Shown here piece after piece: positions 1 to 8,931 of a DNA stretch of 64,000 nucleotides. Source of the DNA: Cylindrospermum sp. FACHB-282 (GTDB lineage Bacteria; Cyanobacteriota; Cyanobacteriia; Cyanobacteriales; Nostocaceae); NCBI RefSeq assembly GCF_014697195.1, contig NZ_JACJRJ010000022.1:1-64000 (forward strand), given 5' to 3'. How positions within the stretch are numbered: position 1 is the stretch's first letter; each line of letters opens with the position of its first letter. The notes below the pieces were generated by a model. The model had not been told where the DNA came from. It did no database searches and saw only the letters and a program-made list of their open reading frames with translations. Position numbers and translations under genes: made by a program.

Positions 1-118
1 TTCATCTCACTTATTTTGCTCTCATGTCAAGTACATTTTTTATTTGCTCGCTGATGTTTATCTTGTTTTTTTTGTCAAGTTCATACTATACCAAATTAGA
101 TGAGCTTACCCTGAATAT

Positions 119-1087
119 ATGCGCCTGGTTGGTGTACCAGCTTTAAGAGACGATGACTTATTCGATATGTTCTGTCATTGGCTGGTATCTGTGAAAGAAT
201 ACGATTTTCACCATAACAATCTGAAAGGTATCTGCAAATTTAAGAACAAAGTTCAGAATTATATAGAATATAATTTATCCCAAATTGCTGTGGAAATCGG
301 CTTTGAAGAAACAAAAATCGAAAGCTGGATACGCACAATTAATCGCAAAAAGCAAGCCATATTTTGTGGTTCACCAGGTACAGGCAAAACATTTATCGTT
401 GAAAAACTCGCAAAGCACCTAATAAGCGAAAGTGATGGTTTCTATGAGTTAGTCCAATTTCATCCAGCATATTCTTATGAGGACTTCATTCAAGGTATCC
501 GTCCTCAAAGCCAAGATGGTAATTTGACATATCCACTTGTTCCGGGCAGATTTTTAGAATTTTGTAAAAAAGCTGAATCTTGCCAAGATACTTGTGTTCT
601 CATCATTGATGAAATAAACCGTGCAAATATAGCGCAAGTTTTTGGTGAACTAATGTATCTGTTAGAATACCGTGAAAGAGAGATTCCATTAGCTGGAGGT
701 AATACCTTTCGTATTCCCGAAAATGTGCGTATTATTGGCACAATGAACACAGCAGATAGGTCTATAGCACAAATAGATCATGCGTTACGTCGCCGCTTTG
801 CATTTATCGAACTTCGCCCTAATTATGATGTGCTAATAAAATATCACCTAAAAACTGGTTTTGCAGTTATAGATTTGATTAATATTTTGGAGCAAGTAAA
901 TCAGGCTATAGCAGATAAAAATTATGAAATTGGTGTTTCATTCTTTTTGACTGATAACCTGCGTGATGATATAGAAGATATTTGGCGAATGGAAATTGAG
1001 CCTTATTTAGAGGAATACTTCTTTAACCAGCTAGAAAAGGTAGATGAATTTCGCTGGGACAAAATCGAGAAACAGCTATGCATATAA
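119..1087 (+). CDS. mcrB: McrB-like AAA+ ATPase (N-terminally short)
   Basis: This is the NTP-dependent translocase subunit of an McrBC-type, modification-dependent restriction system. It shows a Walker A motif GSPGTGKT at residues 84-91, Walker B LIIDEIN near 161-167, the McrB-typical GTMNTADRS sensor stretch near 207-215 and a basic RRRF near 224-227. McrB proteins normally have a DNA-recognition domain of 150 residues or more before the AAA+ core. Here only about 80 residues precede Walker A, and an in-frame stop at 101-103 closes the frame upstream. The ATG at 119 has no convincing ribosome-binding site. The gene overlaps mcrC by 10 bp, so the two are translationally coupled. Either it is a 5'-truncated copy or a variant whose reading domain is encoded elsewhere. 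The AAA+ identity is certain; activity is not. Confidence 0.87.
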   Translation: MRLVGVPALRDDDLFDMFCHWLVSVKEYDFHHNNLKGICKFKNKVQNYIEYNLSQIAVEIGFEETKIESWIRTINRKKQAIFCGSPGTGKTFIVEKLAKHLISESDGFYELVQFHPAYSYEDFIQGIRPQSQDGNLTYPLVPGRFLEFCKKAESCQDTCVLIIDEINRANIAQVFGELMYLLEYREREIPLAGGNTFRIPENVRIIGTMNTADRSIAQIDHALRRRFAFIELRPNYDVLIKYHLKTGFAVIDLINILEQVNQAIADKNYEIGVSFFLTDNLRDDIEDIWRMEIEPYLEEYFFNQLEKVDEFRWDKIEKQLCI

Positions 1088-2277
1088 ACCCAGCACAATC
1101 AAGAATTATTCAAATAACTGAATATGAAACTAAATCATTTCAGCAGGATGAAATATCTGATTTAGCTGGAATTGAGTTATATAAGAAACATAAAACTCAA
1201 GTAGATGTAGAATTTCCTAGCTATAAAACTCGTAATAAGTGGCAAATAAAAGCTAAGGGATGGGTTGGCTATATCCCTTTAAATTCCGGATTTGCTCTAA
1301 AAATTAATCCCAAAGTGCCTATTCAAAACCTCTTTGGAATGCTGGAATATGCTTATAATTTAAAGAGTTTCAGCTTTCTTGAAGGGCTGATGGATTGTGA
1401 ATCTATAGAAGATTTTTATAATCGGCTAGCTTATATTTTAGCTCAAAAAATTATAGAAAGATGTCGCAAAGGATTATATCGTGCTTATATACCTAGAACT
1501 GAACAGCTTTCCTATGGGCGAGGAAGGATAAATTTACAACAAATAATTCAAAAGCCTTGGAATGTTAAACTAAAATGTGAATATGAAGAACACACTGCTG
1601 ATATTATAGAAAACCAAATTTTGTTTTGGACACTTTTTAATATTGGTCATAGCCGTTTTTGTTCAGAAAAAGTATCACTGATAGTGCGACAAGCTTATCA
1701 CGCTATGCAAGGGATGGTAACTCTACAACCTTGCAATTCAGCAGACTGTATTGAAAGACAATATAACCGCCTCAATGAAGATTATCGAATACTACATTAT
1801 CTTTGTCGATTCTTTTTAGAAAACATTGGGCCAAGTCATGAAAGGGGAAATCACGAAATCCTACCCTTTCTTGTCGATATGGCGCGTTTATATGAAATAT
1901 TTGTGACAGAATGGCTTAAGCAAAACACACCACAAGGCTATTTTTTTAAACAGCAACATCTAATGCAAATTGGTCAGAATCGACAGTTTAGTATAGACCT
2001 ACTATTGTGTGATGCTGCTACAGGCAAAACAGTAGCAGTTTTAGATACCAAATATAAAACTCCAGAGAAAGCCGCAAGTTCTGATATTCATCAGATGATC
2101 AGCTACGCTAACACAACACAGTGTAAGCAAGCCTTTTTGATATACCCGAAAGACTTGACACAGCCACTAAATATTAAAAGCGACAATATCCAAGTTCGCA
2201 GCCTCACCTTTTCCCTGCAAGATAATCTCAATCACGCAGGCCAAACCTTCCTAAAAAACCTCCTTCCTCCCTCCTAA
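1078..2277 (+). CDS. mcrC: McrC-like nuclease subunit of McrBC restriction system
   Basis: This is the partner endonuclease of the McrB-like ATPase just upstream, with start codon overlap. The 399-residue length fits the McrC family. The C-terminal part carries a PD-(D/E)xK-type site, visible as SIDLLLCD (Asp about 307) followed by AVLDTKYK (Asp about 323, Lys about 325). The N-terminal half matches the usual McrC region that contacts the McrB ring. In the known systems McrB hexamers driven by GTP translocate DNA and McrC cleaves; whether that works here depends on the short McrB. By eye both genes are AT-richer than the sugar kinase next door, consistent with acquisition of a defence cassette. 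Confidence 0.87.
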   Translation: MHINPAQSRIIQITEYETKSFQQDEISDLAGIELYKKHKTQVDVEFPSYKTRNKWQIKAKGWVGYIPLNSGFALKINPKVPIQNLFGMLEYAYNLKSFSFLEGLMDCESIEDFYNRLAYILAQKIIERCRKGLYRAYIPRTEQLSYGRGRINLQQIIQKPWNVKLKCEYEEHTADIIENQILFWTLFNIGHSRFCSEKVSLIVRQAYHAMQGMVTLQPCNSADCIERQYNRLNEDYRILHYLCRFFLENIGPSHERGNHEILPFLVDMARLYEIFVTEWLKQNTPQGYFFKQQHLMQIGQNRQFSIDLLLCDAATGKTVAVLDTKYKTPEKAASSDIHQMISYANTTQCKQAFLIYPKDLTQPLNIKSDNIQVRSLTFSLQDNLNHAGQTFLKNLLPPS

Positions 2278-2365
2278 CTCCTCTCTCTGCGACGGCAGTC
2301 GCTACAACTCTTGGAACCCCCGCAACGCGCTGTCTCCCCTCTGCGCCTCTGCGGTTCGTTAATCC

Positions 2366-2539
2366 TAGGACTTACGCATTGACAAAAAATGCTAAATATA
2401 CGTGCTATTTTTATTCATTGAAAATCTTAATTCGTTCGTTAGGGAACGCACCCTACGGGTAGGATGGGCCCCCTGATGCATCAAAACACCATTAAAAAAG
2501 CCCAAAATTAAGTTGAATTTCCAAAGGAAGTAAGTCCTA
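2366..2539. mobile_element. 174-bp MITE with perfect 10-bp terminal inverted repeats
   Basis: The element begins TAGGACTTAC and ends GTAAGTCCTA, a perfect 10-bp inverted pair. It is flanked on both sides by AATCC (2361-2365 and 2540-2544), which looks like a 5-bp target-site duplication. It has no open reading frame of note. A second, 3'-truncated copy lies at 29175-29332. It is therefore a non-autonomous element, presumably mobilised by a transposase encoded elsewhere. The spacer just before it (2278-2360) holds degenerate CTCTGCGCCTCTGCGGTT-type dispersed repeat common in Nostoc spacers. Confidence 0.8.
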
Positions 2540-2556
2540 AATCCTTAAATCCCCTA

Positions 2557-3810
2557 TCACCTCACGCCCCGCATCGCCAAAAGCGCAGTCCCATAAGCTG
2601 CTTCCGTGTGCTTAGACGCAACTACAGATACCTTTAAATAACGCCGACGAATATTAGTCCACGTAGAATTCGCCGCACCACCACCAGCAGTATAAACACG
2701 CTTCAACTTGTCAGAGCCTAGCTGTTGTAATAATTCATACCCTCGCCCCTCAATACGGGCAATACCTTGTAACAAACCATGCAGAAACTTCTGTGAGTTG
2801 TCTGGGCGCGGTTCTAATCTTGGCGGTAGGTGGGGATCATTAATCGGAAAGCGATCGCCACTCTCCAATAAAGGATAATAATCCAAATCGCTGGCAATGC
2901 TGGCATCTATCTCGCGGCTGAGGCTTTCTAACTCCTCATCAGTGAAAAAATGCCTTAACACCGCACCCCCCGTATTAGAAGCCCCTCCAGTCAGCCATAA
3001 ACCCCCCAACCGATGGCTATAAATCCCATACCTGGCATCCTCAACACGGGTACGACTCAAGAGTTTGAGAACCAACGTCGAACCAAGGGAAGTCACAGCT
3101 TCACCAGGCAATTGTGCGCCACTGGCGAGAAAAGCGGCAATACTATCAGTCGTTCCCGCACACACTACACAATCACGGGGAAAACCAAATCTAGCCGCTA
3201 TTTCTGGCCGTAATTCGGAAATTGGTGTCCCAGGGGCTAAAATTTTCGGTAGCTGAATGGGTATTTGCAGGTTTTCTAGCCATTGCGGGTATTTTAACTC
3301 TTCAACGTCGTAACCCAGCTTTAAGGCGTTGTGGTAGTCGCTAATGCCCAAATGCCCATGGAGGAGAAACGCCAGCCAATCTGCCTGATGCATTAAATAT
3401 CTAGCTTCGCTAAAAGAGGGTAATTGTCTCATCCACAGCAGTTTGGCTAGGCTAGAGGTGGCACTCAATACGGTATGGTTGGCTGGGGCGACGCTTTTCA
3501 ACTGCTCTAGCATCCCTGCTCCCCGTGCATCGTTGTACAATAGTGGTGCATCTACAGGGTTTCCGGCAGCATCTCCTAGCAAAATAGTGGAAGATGTGCC
3601 ATTAATGGCGATCGCCCTAATTTCTCGCCGCAATTCCCCAGGAGTGAGTTCCAGTAAGGTAAACAAGGCCGTTGGCCAGCAAGTTACCCAGTCAGCGCTC
3701 CCTCCAGTTTCCCAAGGATAACGCACCTCAGCTAGGATAGTAGCTCCATCGTCAATCACCACGCCCCGTGCGCCAGATGTGCCAAAGTCGATCCCCAGAT
3801 TCAAACCCAT
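2557..3810 (-). CDS. FGGY-family carbohydrate kinase, D-ribulokinase type
   Basis: This is an ATP-dependent sugar kinase of the FGGY family (417 residues). The N-terminal phosphate-1 motif GIDFGTSGARG at about residues 6-16 is characteristic. Further along are LYNDARG, a substrate-site region around CAGTTDSIAAF, and the adenosine-loop motif TAGGGAANSTW near 374-384. The FGTSGAR variant and short length resemble the cyanobacterial/plant group (SePSK of Synechococcus, AtXK-1) described as D-ribulose kinases, rather than the roughly 500-residue xylulokinases. That substrate assignment is inference from resemblance. The gene is monocistronic, transcribed away from psaM, and carries HIP1 octamers, suggesting a long-resident gene. 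Confidence 0.85.
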   Translation of the reverse strand: MGLNLGIDFGTSGARGVVIDDGATILAEVRYPWETGGSADWVTCWPTALFTLLELTPGELRREIRAIAINGTSSTILLGDAAGNPVDAPLLYNDARGAGMLEQLKSVAPANHTVLSATSSLAKLLWMRQLPSFSEARYLMHQADWLAFLLHGHLGISDYHNALKLGYDVEELKYPQWLENLQIPIQLPKILAPGTPISELRPEIAARFGFPRDCVVCAGTTDSIAAFLASGAQLPGEAVTSLGSTLVLKLLSRTRVEDARYGIYSHRLGGLWLTGGASNTGGAVLRHFFTDEELESLSREIDASIASDLDYYPLLESGDRFPINDPHLPPRLEPRPDNSQKFLHGLLQGIARIEGRGYELLQQLGSDKLKRVYTAGGGAANSTWTNIRRRYLKVSVVASKHTEAAYGTALLAMRGVR

Positions 3811-3967
3811 AATCTGATTAATTTGTATAATAAAAAGTCACTAATCAATGGTCTCTAATCATTGTTTTTGTTGCATCTTGTAACAAGATATTCCCCAATC
3901 TTGGCAAAACAGTGAAAAGTAGTAAACGAAGTGTTGAAAATTTATTGAGTTTAGGAGAGTTACCACT

Positions 3968-4063
3968 ATGCCCATATCAGATACTCAAGTGTACATCGCT
4001 CTAGCTGTGGCCTTGATTCCAGGAATTCTGGCTTGGCGGTTAGCCACAGAACTTTACAAATAG
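3968..4063 (+). CDS. psaM: Photosystem I reaction centre subunit XII
   Basis: This 31-codon gene encodes a single-membrane-span peptide beginning [12 protein letters not shown] and ending RLATELYK. The sequence agrees closely with cyanobacterial PsaM, a thylakoid PSI subunit located near the trimer interface. A ribosome-binding sequence, TTAGGAGAG, lies 10 bases before the ATG. The gene stands alone between the divergent sugar kinase and a repeat-rich spacer, as psaM often does. It is easily missed because of its length. Confidence 0.93.
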   Translation: MPISDTQVYIALAVALIPGILAWRLATELYK

Positions 4064-4087
4064 CCTCAAAATGTGACGGGGAATGAG

Positions 4088-4170
4088 TAATGAGTACTGT
4101 AAATGGGAAATTGGTACTGAGAAAAAAACTCTTACCCATTACCCATTACCCATTACTCATTACCCATTCC
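4088..4170. repeat. Heptameric STRR (TTACCCA type)
   Basis: Degenerate GAGTAAT units are followed by five CATTACC-type heptamers near 4133-4168. The two arms are partly complementary and could form a hairpin behind psaM. This is the short tandemly repeated family typical of heterocystous cyanobacteria. Confidence 0.8.
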
Positions 4171-4318
4171 TCCGTGTGGCAGGTTATCTATTAACTCATC
4201 CAACACGTGTAGCAATTTCCCAAAAATGAAGTAACATGGCAGCTAAATCAAGCCGCAATTAGCGCCAGTGTGCTTTTGACGGTGCTTCCCTTCAATTAGC
4301 AAGGCTCTTTTTAGCATC

Positions 4319-4729
4319 ATGAACGCGTTACAATCATCCAGACCCGCCCTACAACCTGAACCAAAACGTCGAGTTGTACCTCGACCAAAACGACATCTTC
4401 GCCAACGTTCTTACCAGGTAATGGGACTGGAAACCACAGCCAAGATAGCGGTTAACCTAGGACTTTCCGCCGTAGCTGTATCTGCTCTAGTGCAACTTTT
4501 ACCCTATCACTGGTTACAGCAAGAAAAGTTGCGAGAAATCACCACTGAGGTCAAGCTGATGGAAGGGCGTGTTAATAATTTGCAGGCAGAATTTAGCCGT
4601 AATTTTGATCCCCGCCAAGCTAAAAGTATCATGCAACAACAAGCATACCGATTTGACCCTAACCAGCGTCAGATAGTGATCCTGAATCAGGAAAGCAAAG
4701 AAGTTGAACAATCAAATTCGTCACCCTAA
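4319..4729 (+). CDS. Conserved hypothetical membrane protein with coiled coil
   Basis: The 136-residue product has a basic, Pro/Arg-rich N-terminus (residues 1-33), one hydrophobic segment at about 38-58 (AVNLGLSAVAVSALVQLL), then a helical stretch of about 66-90 with coiled-coil character, and a polar tail. This topology (short cytosolic N-terminus, one span, coiled coil outside) recalls small divisome proteins of the FtsL/DivIC kind, but no motif proves that link. The start ATG follows a weak ribosome-binding site. HIP1 sites are absent but codon use matches the neighbours. Function unknown. Confidence 0.7.
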   Translation: MNALQSSRPALQPEPKRRVVPRPKRHLRQRSYQVMGLETTAKIAVNLGLSAVAVSALVQLLPYHWLQQEKLREITTEVKLMEGRVNNLQAEFSRNFDPRQAKSIMQQQAYRFDPNQRQIVILNQESKEVEQSNSSP

Positions 4730-4923
4730 GTACAATTGAGGTGATTTGATAAATTTGTAATTAATTTGTATTGGTGCTAACAGCTAATAGTTAATCGCTA
4801 ATTATTCATTTATTGGCTACCTAGCCATACAGGGACATGATCCTCCAGTTCAAAGTTTAAAAATCATTTTTTGAATTTGGTCAGCTGAGGATGCCAGAGA
4901 CAAATTTTGAATTAAGTAATTAA

Positions 4924-5682
4924 CTAATTAAAATGCTCAGGAGACAGTAGCTCGTTTAACCAAGTTTCTAGTTGTAAATGCAAGCGATAACCAGAAACAT
5001 CCCTACTACTGTTTAGGGATGGTAGTTGTGTCAGGGCGCGGGAATAATCGGCGATCGCACAATTCCAATCGCCCCAAAGATGATAAGTCCTGCCTCGTTC
5101 AGCCCAAATATGCCCTTCTAGTTGACCAAACAGCAGTGCAGTCTCAAAATTCTCAACTGCTTCATAATATTGTCCCAAATCACGTAAGGTAATACCTCGG
5201 TTAATCCAAGCCCGAACATGGCGGGGATTCAAATCTAGGGCCAGATCGTAGTCAGTCAGTGCTACGGCTAATTCCCCACAAGCGGCATGGTAATTTGCCC
5301 GATTGTTATAAGCACTAGCTAAATGGGGATTTAGTTGCAACGCTGTGTTATAATCGCCTAGAGCTTTTTGGGTTTCACCACTCTGAAAGTAAATCAGCCC
5401 CCGGTTATTATAATCAACTGCATTTTGGGGGTGGCGGTAAATAAGTTGGCTTAATAGTGCGATCGCTTTAGAGTAATCCCCTTGTTGAGCTGACTCCAAA
5501 GCACAAGAGCGTAAGTAGTTGTCCTCTACATAAGATTCAACCGTACCACGCCCTCCGTGTTCTTGAGGGTAAAGACTCTTATTTTTAACTAACTTATATC
5601 GTATATTTTCTTGTTCACCAAGGGCTAAAAATGAGTGAATATCCATACTGTCCTGCCTGAGCTGCTTGCTCTGTGAAATCAA
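4924..5682 (-). CDS. TPR-repeat protein
   Basis: The 252-residue protein contains about five tetratricopeptide repeats between residues 55 and 220, recognisable as A..Y.RA/NRG...GDY..A...LNP units (for example VDYNNRGLIYFQSGETQ and SAYNNRANYHAACGE). It has no signal peptide or membrane span and is probably a cytosolic scaffold. The start could also be the Met 13 codons downstream (MDIHSFLALG). It stands alone, with AT-rich spacers on both sides, so there is no contextual clue to its partners. Confidence 0.8.
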   Translation of the reverse strand: MISQSKQLRQDSMDIHSFLALGEQENIRYKLVKNKSLYPQEHGGRGTVESYVEDNYLRSCALESAQQGDYSKAIALLSQLIYRHPQNAVDYNNRGLIYFQSGETQKALGDYNTALQLNPHLASAYNNRANYHAACGELAVALTDYDLALDLNPRHVRAWINRGITLRDLGQYYEAVENFETALLFGQLEGHIWAERGRTYHLWGDWNCAIADYSRALTQLPSLNSSRDVSGYRLHLQLETWLNELLSPEHFN

Positions 5683-6013
5683 ATTATAGTTTTTTTCGCT
5701 GCTAGTAGAGTTGCCACTGTGTCACTTGTTCGGGAGTCTATGTTTACTTGAGCGCGAGCATCAAGACTGAAGTTAACCTACTCCAACAATTTATCCTTAA
5801 ACCTATTAATAGATACTTCATCCCCAAGTTAAATTCCAGAAATTGTCAAGATTAATCCTCAAGACTAGTCAAGTCCTGAGAGCGACAACTTGGTAGAATG
5901 CCAACAAGCCCTTCAATAGAGATAGGCAAGAGTTCAATGCAACAGCAATCTGTCTGCGTCTCCATAGCCCCCACGAACTAGATTTGATTTTTAAGTTTTG
6001 AGAAAATTTTCTG
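5683..6013. other. 331-bp spacer, no gene seen
   Basis: Divergent promoter region for the TPR protein and the 154-residue hypothetical gene. No repeat, hairpin with a T-tract or conserved small ORF was recognised. Confidence 0.5.
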
Positions 6014-6478
6014 ATGACAACAGCAATTTCCTATCCCAATGCTTCTGACTTAGCAACTGATGATTACATTGTCCTCGGCTTGGCAACCTGCTTTTACAAG
6101 GACGATGGAGAAGTTCATCAAATCGAAGTCATAGAACCTATACCCTCAGCGGCTTTGGAAGCAATCTTAAAGGGCATTCCTACGTCCTATAAGTTAGCTT
6201 ATGCGACAACCTTGGGATCTGTACTGGATGGTGACACACTCTTATTGCCAGATGGCTTCCCAGAGTCGGCTCAGTTTGGAGATGAATTTGTGCCAAGGGC
6301 ATTTGCCTCAGCTCGCACCTACAAGCGTCGTGAATGTGCAAAAGCCCTAATTCCCCTAGGCACAACCAACACTGATTTAAAGTATTCTACTGAGCGCAAA
6401 CGGGTCTTAAATGCTGCCAGAGCTGTTACTAAAGAAGACAATATCAAACAGCATTCTCACACTCATAAAGTTCTTTAA
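6014..6478 (+). CDS. Conserved hypothetical protein
   Basis: This 154-residue, soluble protein has no recognised motif. The N-terminal half mixes acidic and hydrophobic residues (DDYIVLGLATCFYKDDGEVHQ) and the C-terminal third is basic and polar (YKRRECAKALIPLG). It lies just upstream of a glutathione S-transferase with only 14 bp to the GST ATG, so the two are probably cotranscribed. The sequence resembles cyanobacterial proteins of unknown function; no role is proposed. Confidence 0.65.
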   Translation: MTTAISYPNASDLATDDYIVLGLATCFYKDDGEVHQIEVIEPIPSAALEAILKGIPTSYKLAYATTLGSVLDGDTLLLPDGFPESAQFGDEFVPRAFASARTYKRRECAKALIPLGTTNTDLKYSTERKRVLNAARAVTKEDNIKQHSHTHKVL

Positions 6479-6492
6479 TCTTGGGTTCTGTT

Positions 6493-7050
6493 ATGTTGAA
6501 ACTCTACGGTGGCGCTTTTAGTCGTGCATCAATTGTCCAGTGGTATCTAGAGGAGCTAGAAGTTCCATATCAATTTGTCAAGCTGGATATGCAGGCAGGT
6601 GAACACCTCCAACCTGAGTATCTGGCAATTAACCCAATGGGTAAAGTGCCGGCAATTGTTGATGGAGATTTCCAGCTTTGGGAATCAGGGGCAATTTTGC
6701 TGTATCTTGCCGATAAGTATGTCAAAGCCCCACATTCACCAGAAGAACGCGCTAAACTTAATCAATGGGTGTTGTTTGGCAATGCTACCCTAGCTACAGG
6801 AATTTTTGTGGAAGCCAATCGGGAGCGGGAAATACCCCGTTTGTTGACTCCCCTGAACGAAATTTTGGGACGGCAGCCTTTCTTGCTGGGGAATGAATTC
6901 ACAGTTGCCGATGTGGCAGTAGGGTCTATCCTGAGTTACATTCCCTTGATGCTGAAGCTAGACCTTGGTGCCTACCCAGCAATCTTAAATTATATTAAGC
7001 AGATGTCTGAGCGATCAGCGTTTCAAAAAAGCATCGGCGGACGTGTCTAA
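6493..7050 (+). CDS. Glutathione S-transferase family protein
   Basis: The 185-residue protein has the thioredoxin-like N-terminal domain beginning MLKLYGGAFSRAS, with a candidate catalytic Ser/Tyr near residues 5-13. The glutathione-site motifs NPMGKVPAI (about 51-59) and ESGAIL (about 68-73) follow. The C-terminal helical domain includes the family motif FTVADVAVGSIL. The ATG at 6493 is preferred to an in-frame TTG at 6481 because the conserved domain starts there. It is soluble and likely acts in thiol-dependent detoxification. The substrate cannot be read from the sequence. Confidence 0.88.
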   Translation: MLKLYGGAFSRASIVQWYLEELEVPYQFVKLDMQAGEHLQPEYLAINPMGKVPAIVDGDFQLWESGAILLYLADKYVKAPHSPEERAKLNQWVLFGNATLATGIFVEANREREIPRLLTPLNEILGRQPFLLGNEFTVADVAVGSILSYIPLMLKLDLGAYPAILNYIKQMSERSAFQKSIGGRV

Positions 7051-7069
7051 TTAATGGGTGGGCAATGAC

Positions 7070-7192
7070 CGAATTTTAAATTTTGGATTTTGGACTTGAA
7101 GATTCAAAATCTAAAATTTAAAAAGGGTTGCAAGCCCCTGACTTGATTGCTGGGGTGAATCTAAAATCTAAAATCCAAAATCCAAAATTGTT
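7070..7192. repeat. AAAATCTAAAATCCAAAATC-type short repeats
   Basis: Two blocks of TTTTGGATTT/AATCTAAAAT heptamer-like repeats lie in inverted orientation around a short unique core. The same family occurs at 49677-49750 and 58798-58838. The block could act as a weak terminator between the convergent GST and yajQ genes. Confidence 0.65.
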
Positions 7193-7217
7193 TGACGCCC
7201 ACCATTACCCGGATTTT

Positions 7218-7709
7218 TTAACGATAATTGGTAAATTGCAAAGCCACAGGCAAGTCTTCTTGCTTGATTCGTTGCATGACAACTTGCAAATCATCTTTAG
7301 ATTTGGCAGAAACCCGCACAACATCACCTTGAATTGAGGCTTGTACTTTTTTGAACTCGTCACGAATCACTTTGGAGATTTGTTTACCAATATCCTGGCT
7401 GATGCCTTTTTTGAGTGTGATTTCTTGACGCACGCGGTTGCCGCTAGCTGATTCAACTTTGCCAAAATCAAAGATTTTTTGGGAGAGGTTTCGTTTAGCA
7501 GCTTTTTCCCGCAGTACGGTATGCACAGAGTCTAAGGTAAACTCGCTGTCAGTGCTAATAGTGATGTTTTCTTCGCCTAATTCGACTGTAGTTTGAGTAT
7601 CTTTCAGGTCATAACGGCCTTTGATATCTCGCACAACTTGATCGACAGTATTGACCAATTCTTGGCGGTCAAAGTCACTCACAATGTCAAAGGAATATGT
7701 AGAGGCCAT
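7218..7709 (-). CDS. yajQ: YajQ family nucleotide-binding protein
   Basis: The 163-residue protein matches YajQ (UPF0234) throughout. It starts with the family signature [24 protein letters not shown] block and continues with KGRYDLKDT and the C-terminal [12 protein letters not shown] motif. YajQ folds as two ferredoxin-like domains; some members bind cyclic di-GMP and others have been linked to nucleic-acid binding, so the role in this organism is open. The gene is monocistronic, and its promoter side carries a heptamer repeat array. Confidence 0.93.
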   Translation of the reverse strand: MASTYSFDIVSDFDRQELVNTVDQVVRDIKGRYDLKDTQTTVELGEENITISTDSEFTLDSVHTVLREKAAKRNLSQKIFDFGKVESASGNRVRQEITLKKGISQDIGKQISKVIRDEFKKVQASIQGDVVRVSAKSKDDLQVVMQRIKQEDLPVALQFTNYR

Positions 7710-7746
7710 AAAAAATTTTGGTTGTGAGATGTTGAATTTGAGAATG

Positions 7747-7858
7747 GGGTAATGGGTAATGGGTAATGGGTAATGGGTAATGGGTAATGGGTAATGGGTA
7801 ATGGCTTATATAAATGATAATGACCAATGAACAATTACCAATTACCCATTACCAATCC
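7747..7858. repeat. GGGTAAT heptamer array (STRR)
   Basis: Eight near-perfect GGGTAAT units occupy 7747-7804, followed by inverted TTACCCA-type units at about 7830-7855. The opposing arms can pair into a long hairpin between yajQ and the MAPEG gene. Confidence 0.88.
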
Positions 7859-7859
7859 C

Positions 7860-8294
7860 CTATTGCCCAAGGGAGCTAGTTGCTTGGGTGATACTTAGGT
7901 AGATGAGCGTGCCAGAGCCAAAGGAGCCAATGCCAAACATGAGCGATCGCAGAAGGGGTATATTCAAAATATAAAAAATTGAGTATAGCAACCGAGCTGT
8001 GACAAAGGCGATCGCAGCGTTTGCTGCCATAGGAGAATTCACACCCGTAACATAAGCCATTAATGCTGCTGCAGCAAAAATCATAAACGCCTCAAAGGAG
8101 TTCTGGTGTGCCCAGGTAGCTCGTTGGGCATAAGGTGGCAATTTATCAAACATGGCGCGAGGAGCAGAGAGATCATACCCAACAAGGGCACGAGCATAAG
8201 CTACCAGCAAATATGGTAGATAAATCAGAACGGCAGCGGCAGCGATAGAGTATAAAAAAATAGCAGATACAGGCAGTTGCGACAGCGACATCAA
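7860..8294 (-). CDS. MAPEG family membrane protein
   Basis: The 144-residue protein has four predicted membrane helices and the MAPEG (membrane-associated eicosanoid/glutathione metabolism) pattern. This includes RATWAHQNSFEAFMIFAAA near residues 58-76, where the Asn/Glu pair is typical of the family. Bacterial members are usually uncharacterised membrane glutathione transferase relatives. A heptamer repeat lies on each side. Substrate unknown. Confidence 0.85.
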   Translation of the reverse strand: MMSLSQLPVSAIFLYSIAAAAVLIYLPYLLVAYARALVGYDLSAPRAMFDKLPPYAQRATWAHQNSFEAFMIFAAAALMAYVTGVNSPMAANAAIAFVTARLLYSIFYILNIPLLRSLMFGIGSFGSGTLIYLSITQATSSLGQ

Positions 8295-8320
8295 CCTAAT
8301 AAGTAGTGGTAGTAGTTTTT

Positions 8321-8390
8321 AGTTGGTAATTGTGAATGGGTAAGGGGTAATGCGGACAACTTATTACCCATTACCCTTTGGTAAGTTCCC
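8321..8390. repeat. STRR block with inverted arms
   Basis: TGGGTAAGGGGTAATG is followed by TTATTACCCATTACCC, opposite-facing heptamers separated by about 10 bp. It lies in the spacer between two minus-strand genes. Confidence 0.7.
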
Positions 8391-8427
8391 GTTTCTCTCA
8401 TGAGCTTCGCGCTGACTACGTTTTAAG

Positions 8428-8931
8428 TTAGTCAAAGTAGAAGAGCGTCACCACTTTTCTTTGTTCTTCTGCATCTTTACAAGTTTGTAGCAGAGTGCGA
8501 CTGTCATGAAATGCAAAGCAGATAAGTTGCTGGCAACGGGAGACGATCTCCTTGTTGCACAGGTAACTAGCTTCTGCTAGGGACAGATTGTCGTTACTGG
8601 GATTTTCCACTAGATGCATTACCTGCTCTAGTTGCTGGCGCGATTCATTGGGCTGGCGTTCTAAGCTTTGGGGTAGAATCACCGTCAGCAAATTCGGATC
8701 AGCCCGCGTTGCCCCCCGGATGGCAGCTGAATTAGATCCTGTAGCACCAGAGGTGATGACGCGATTGCCCGATAAAACTAGGGCATATGTCATCATTTCA
8801 ATCAGACTCTGATGCGTAATTGGCACATGACGTGAACCCAGCAAGGCAATGCGCTTAGAACCTGTTTGCTGGATCGTCGCCAGTTCTTGGGCTAATGTAT
8901 CAAGATTAATGAGGTCTGTAGACTGGCTCAA
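8428..8931 (-). CDS. DprA/Smf-related Rossmann-fold protein
   Basis: The 167-residue protein has a single Rossmann-like domain with GSRHVP near residue 32 and SGATGSNSAAIRGA near 60-73. The latter corresponds to the GA.G.D..AH/GA phosphate-binding loop of DprA. Full DprA proteins, which load RecA on transforming DNA, are about 300-380 residues with an N-terminal SAM and C-terminal winged-helix domain. Those are absent here, so this is a stand-alone, DprA-like (SLOG superfamily) protein. Cyanobacterial annotations call such proteins DNA recombination-mediator protein A. It could instead sense a nucleotide ligand. Confidence 0.72.
   Translation of the reverse strand: MSQSTDLINLDTLAQELATIQQTGSKRIALLGSRHVPITHQSLIEMMTYALVLSGNRVITSGATGSNSAAIRGATRADPNLLTVILPQSLERQPNESRQQLEQVMHLVENPSNDNLSLAEASYLCNKEIVSRCQQLICFAFHDSRTLLQTCKDAEEQRKVVTLFYFD

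Noticed and set aside
7747..7858. Tandem GGGTAAT array as a possible CRISPR
   Set aside because: Units are 7 bp with no unique spacers; it is the STRR family.
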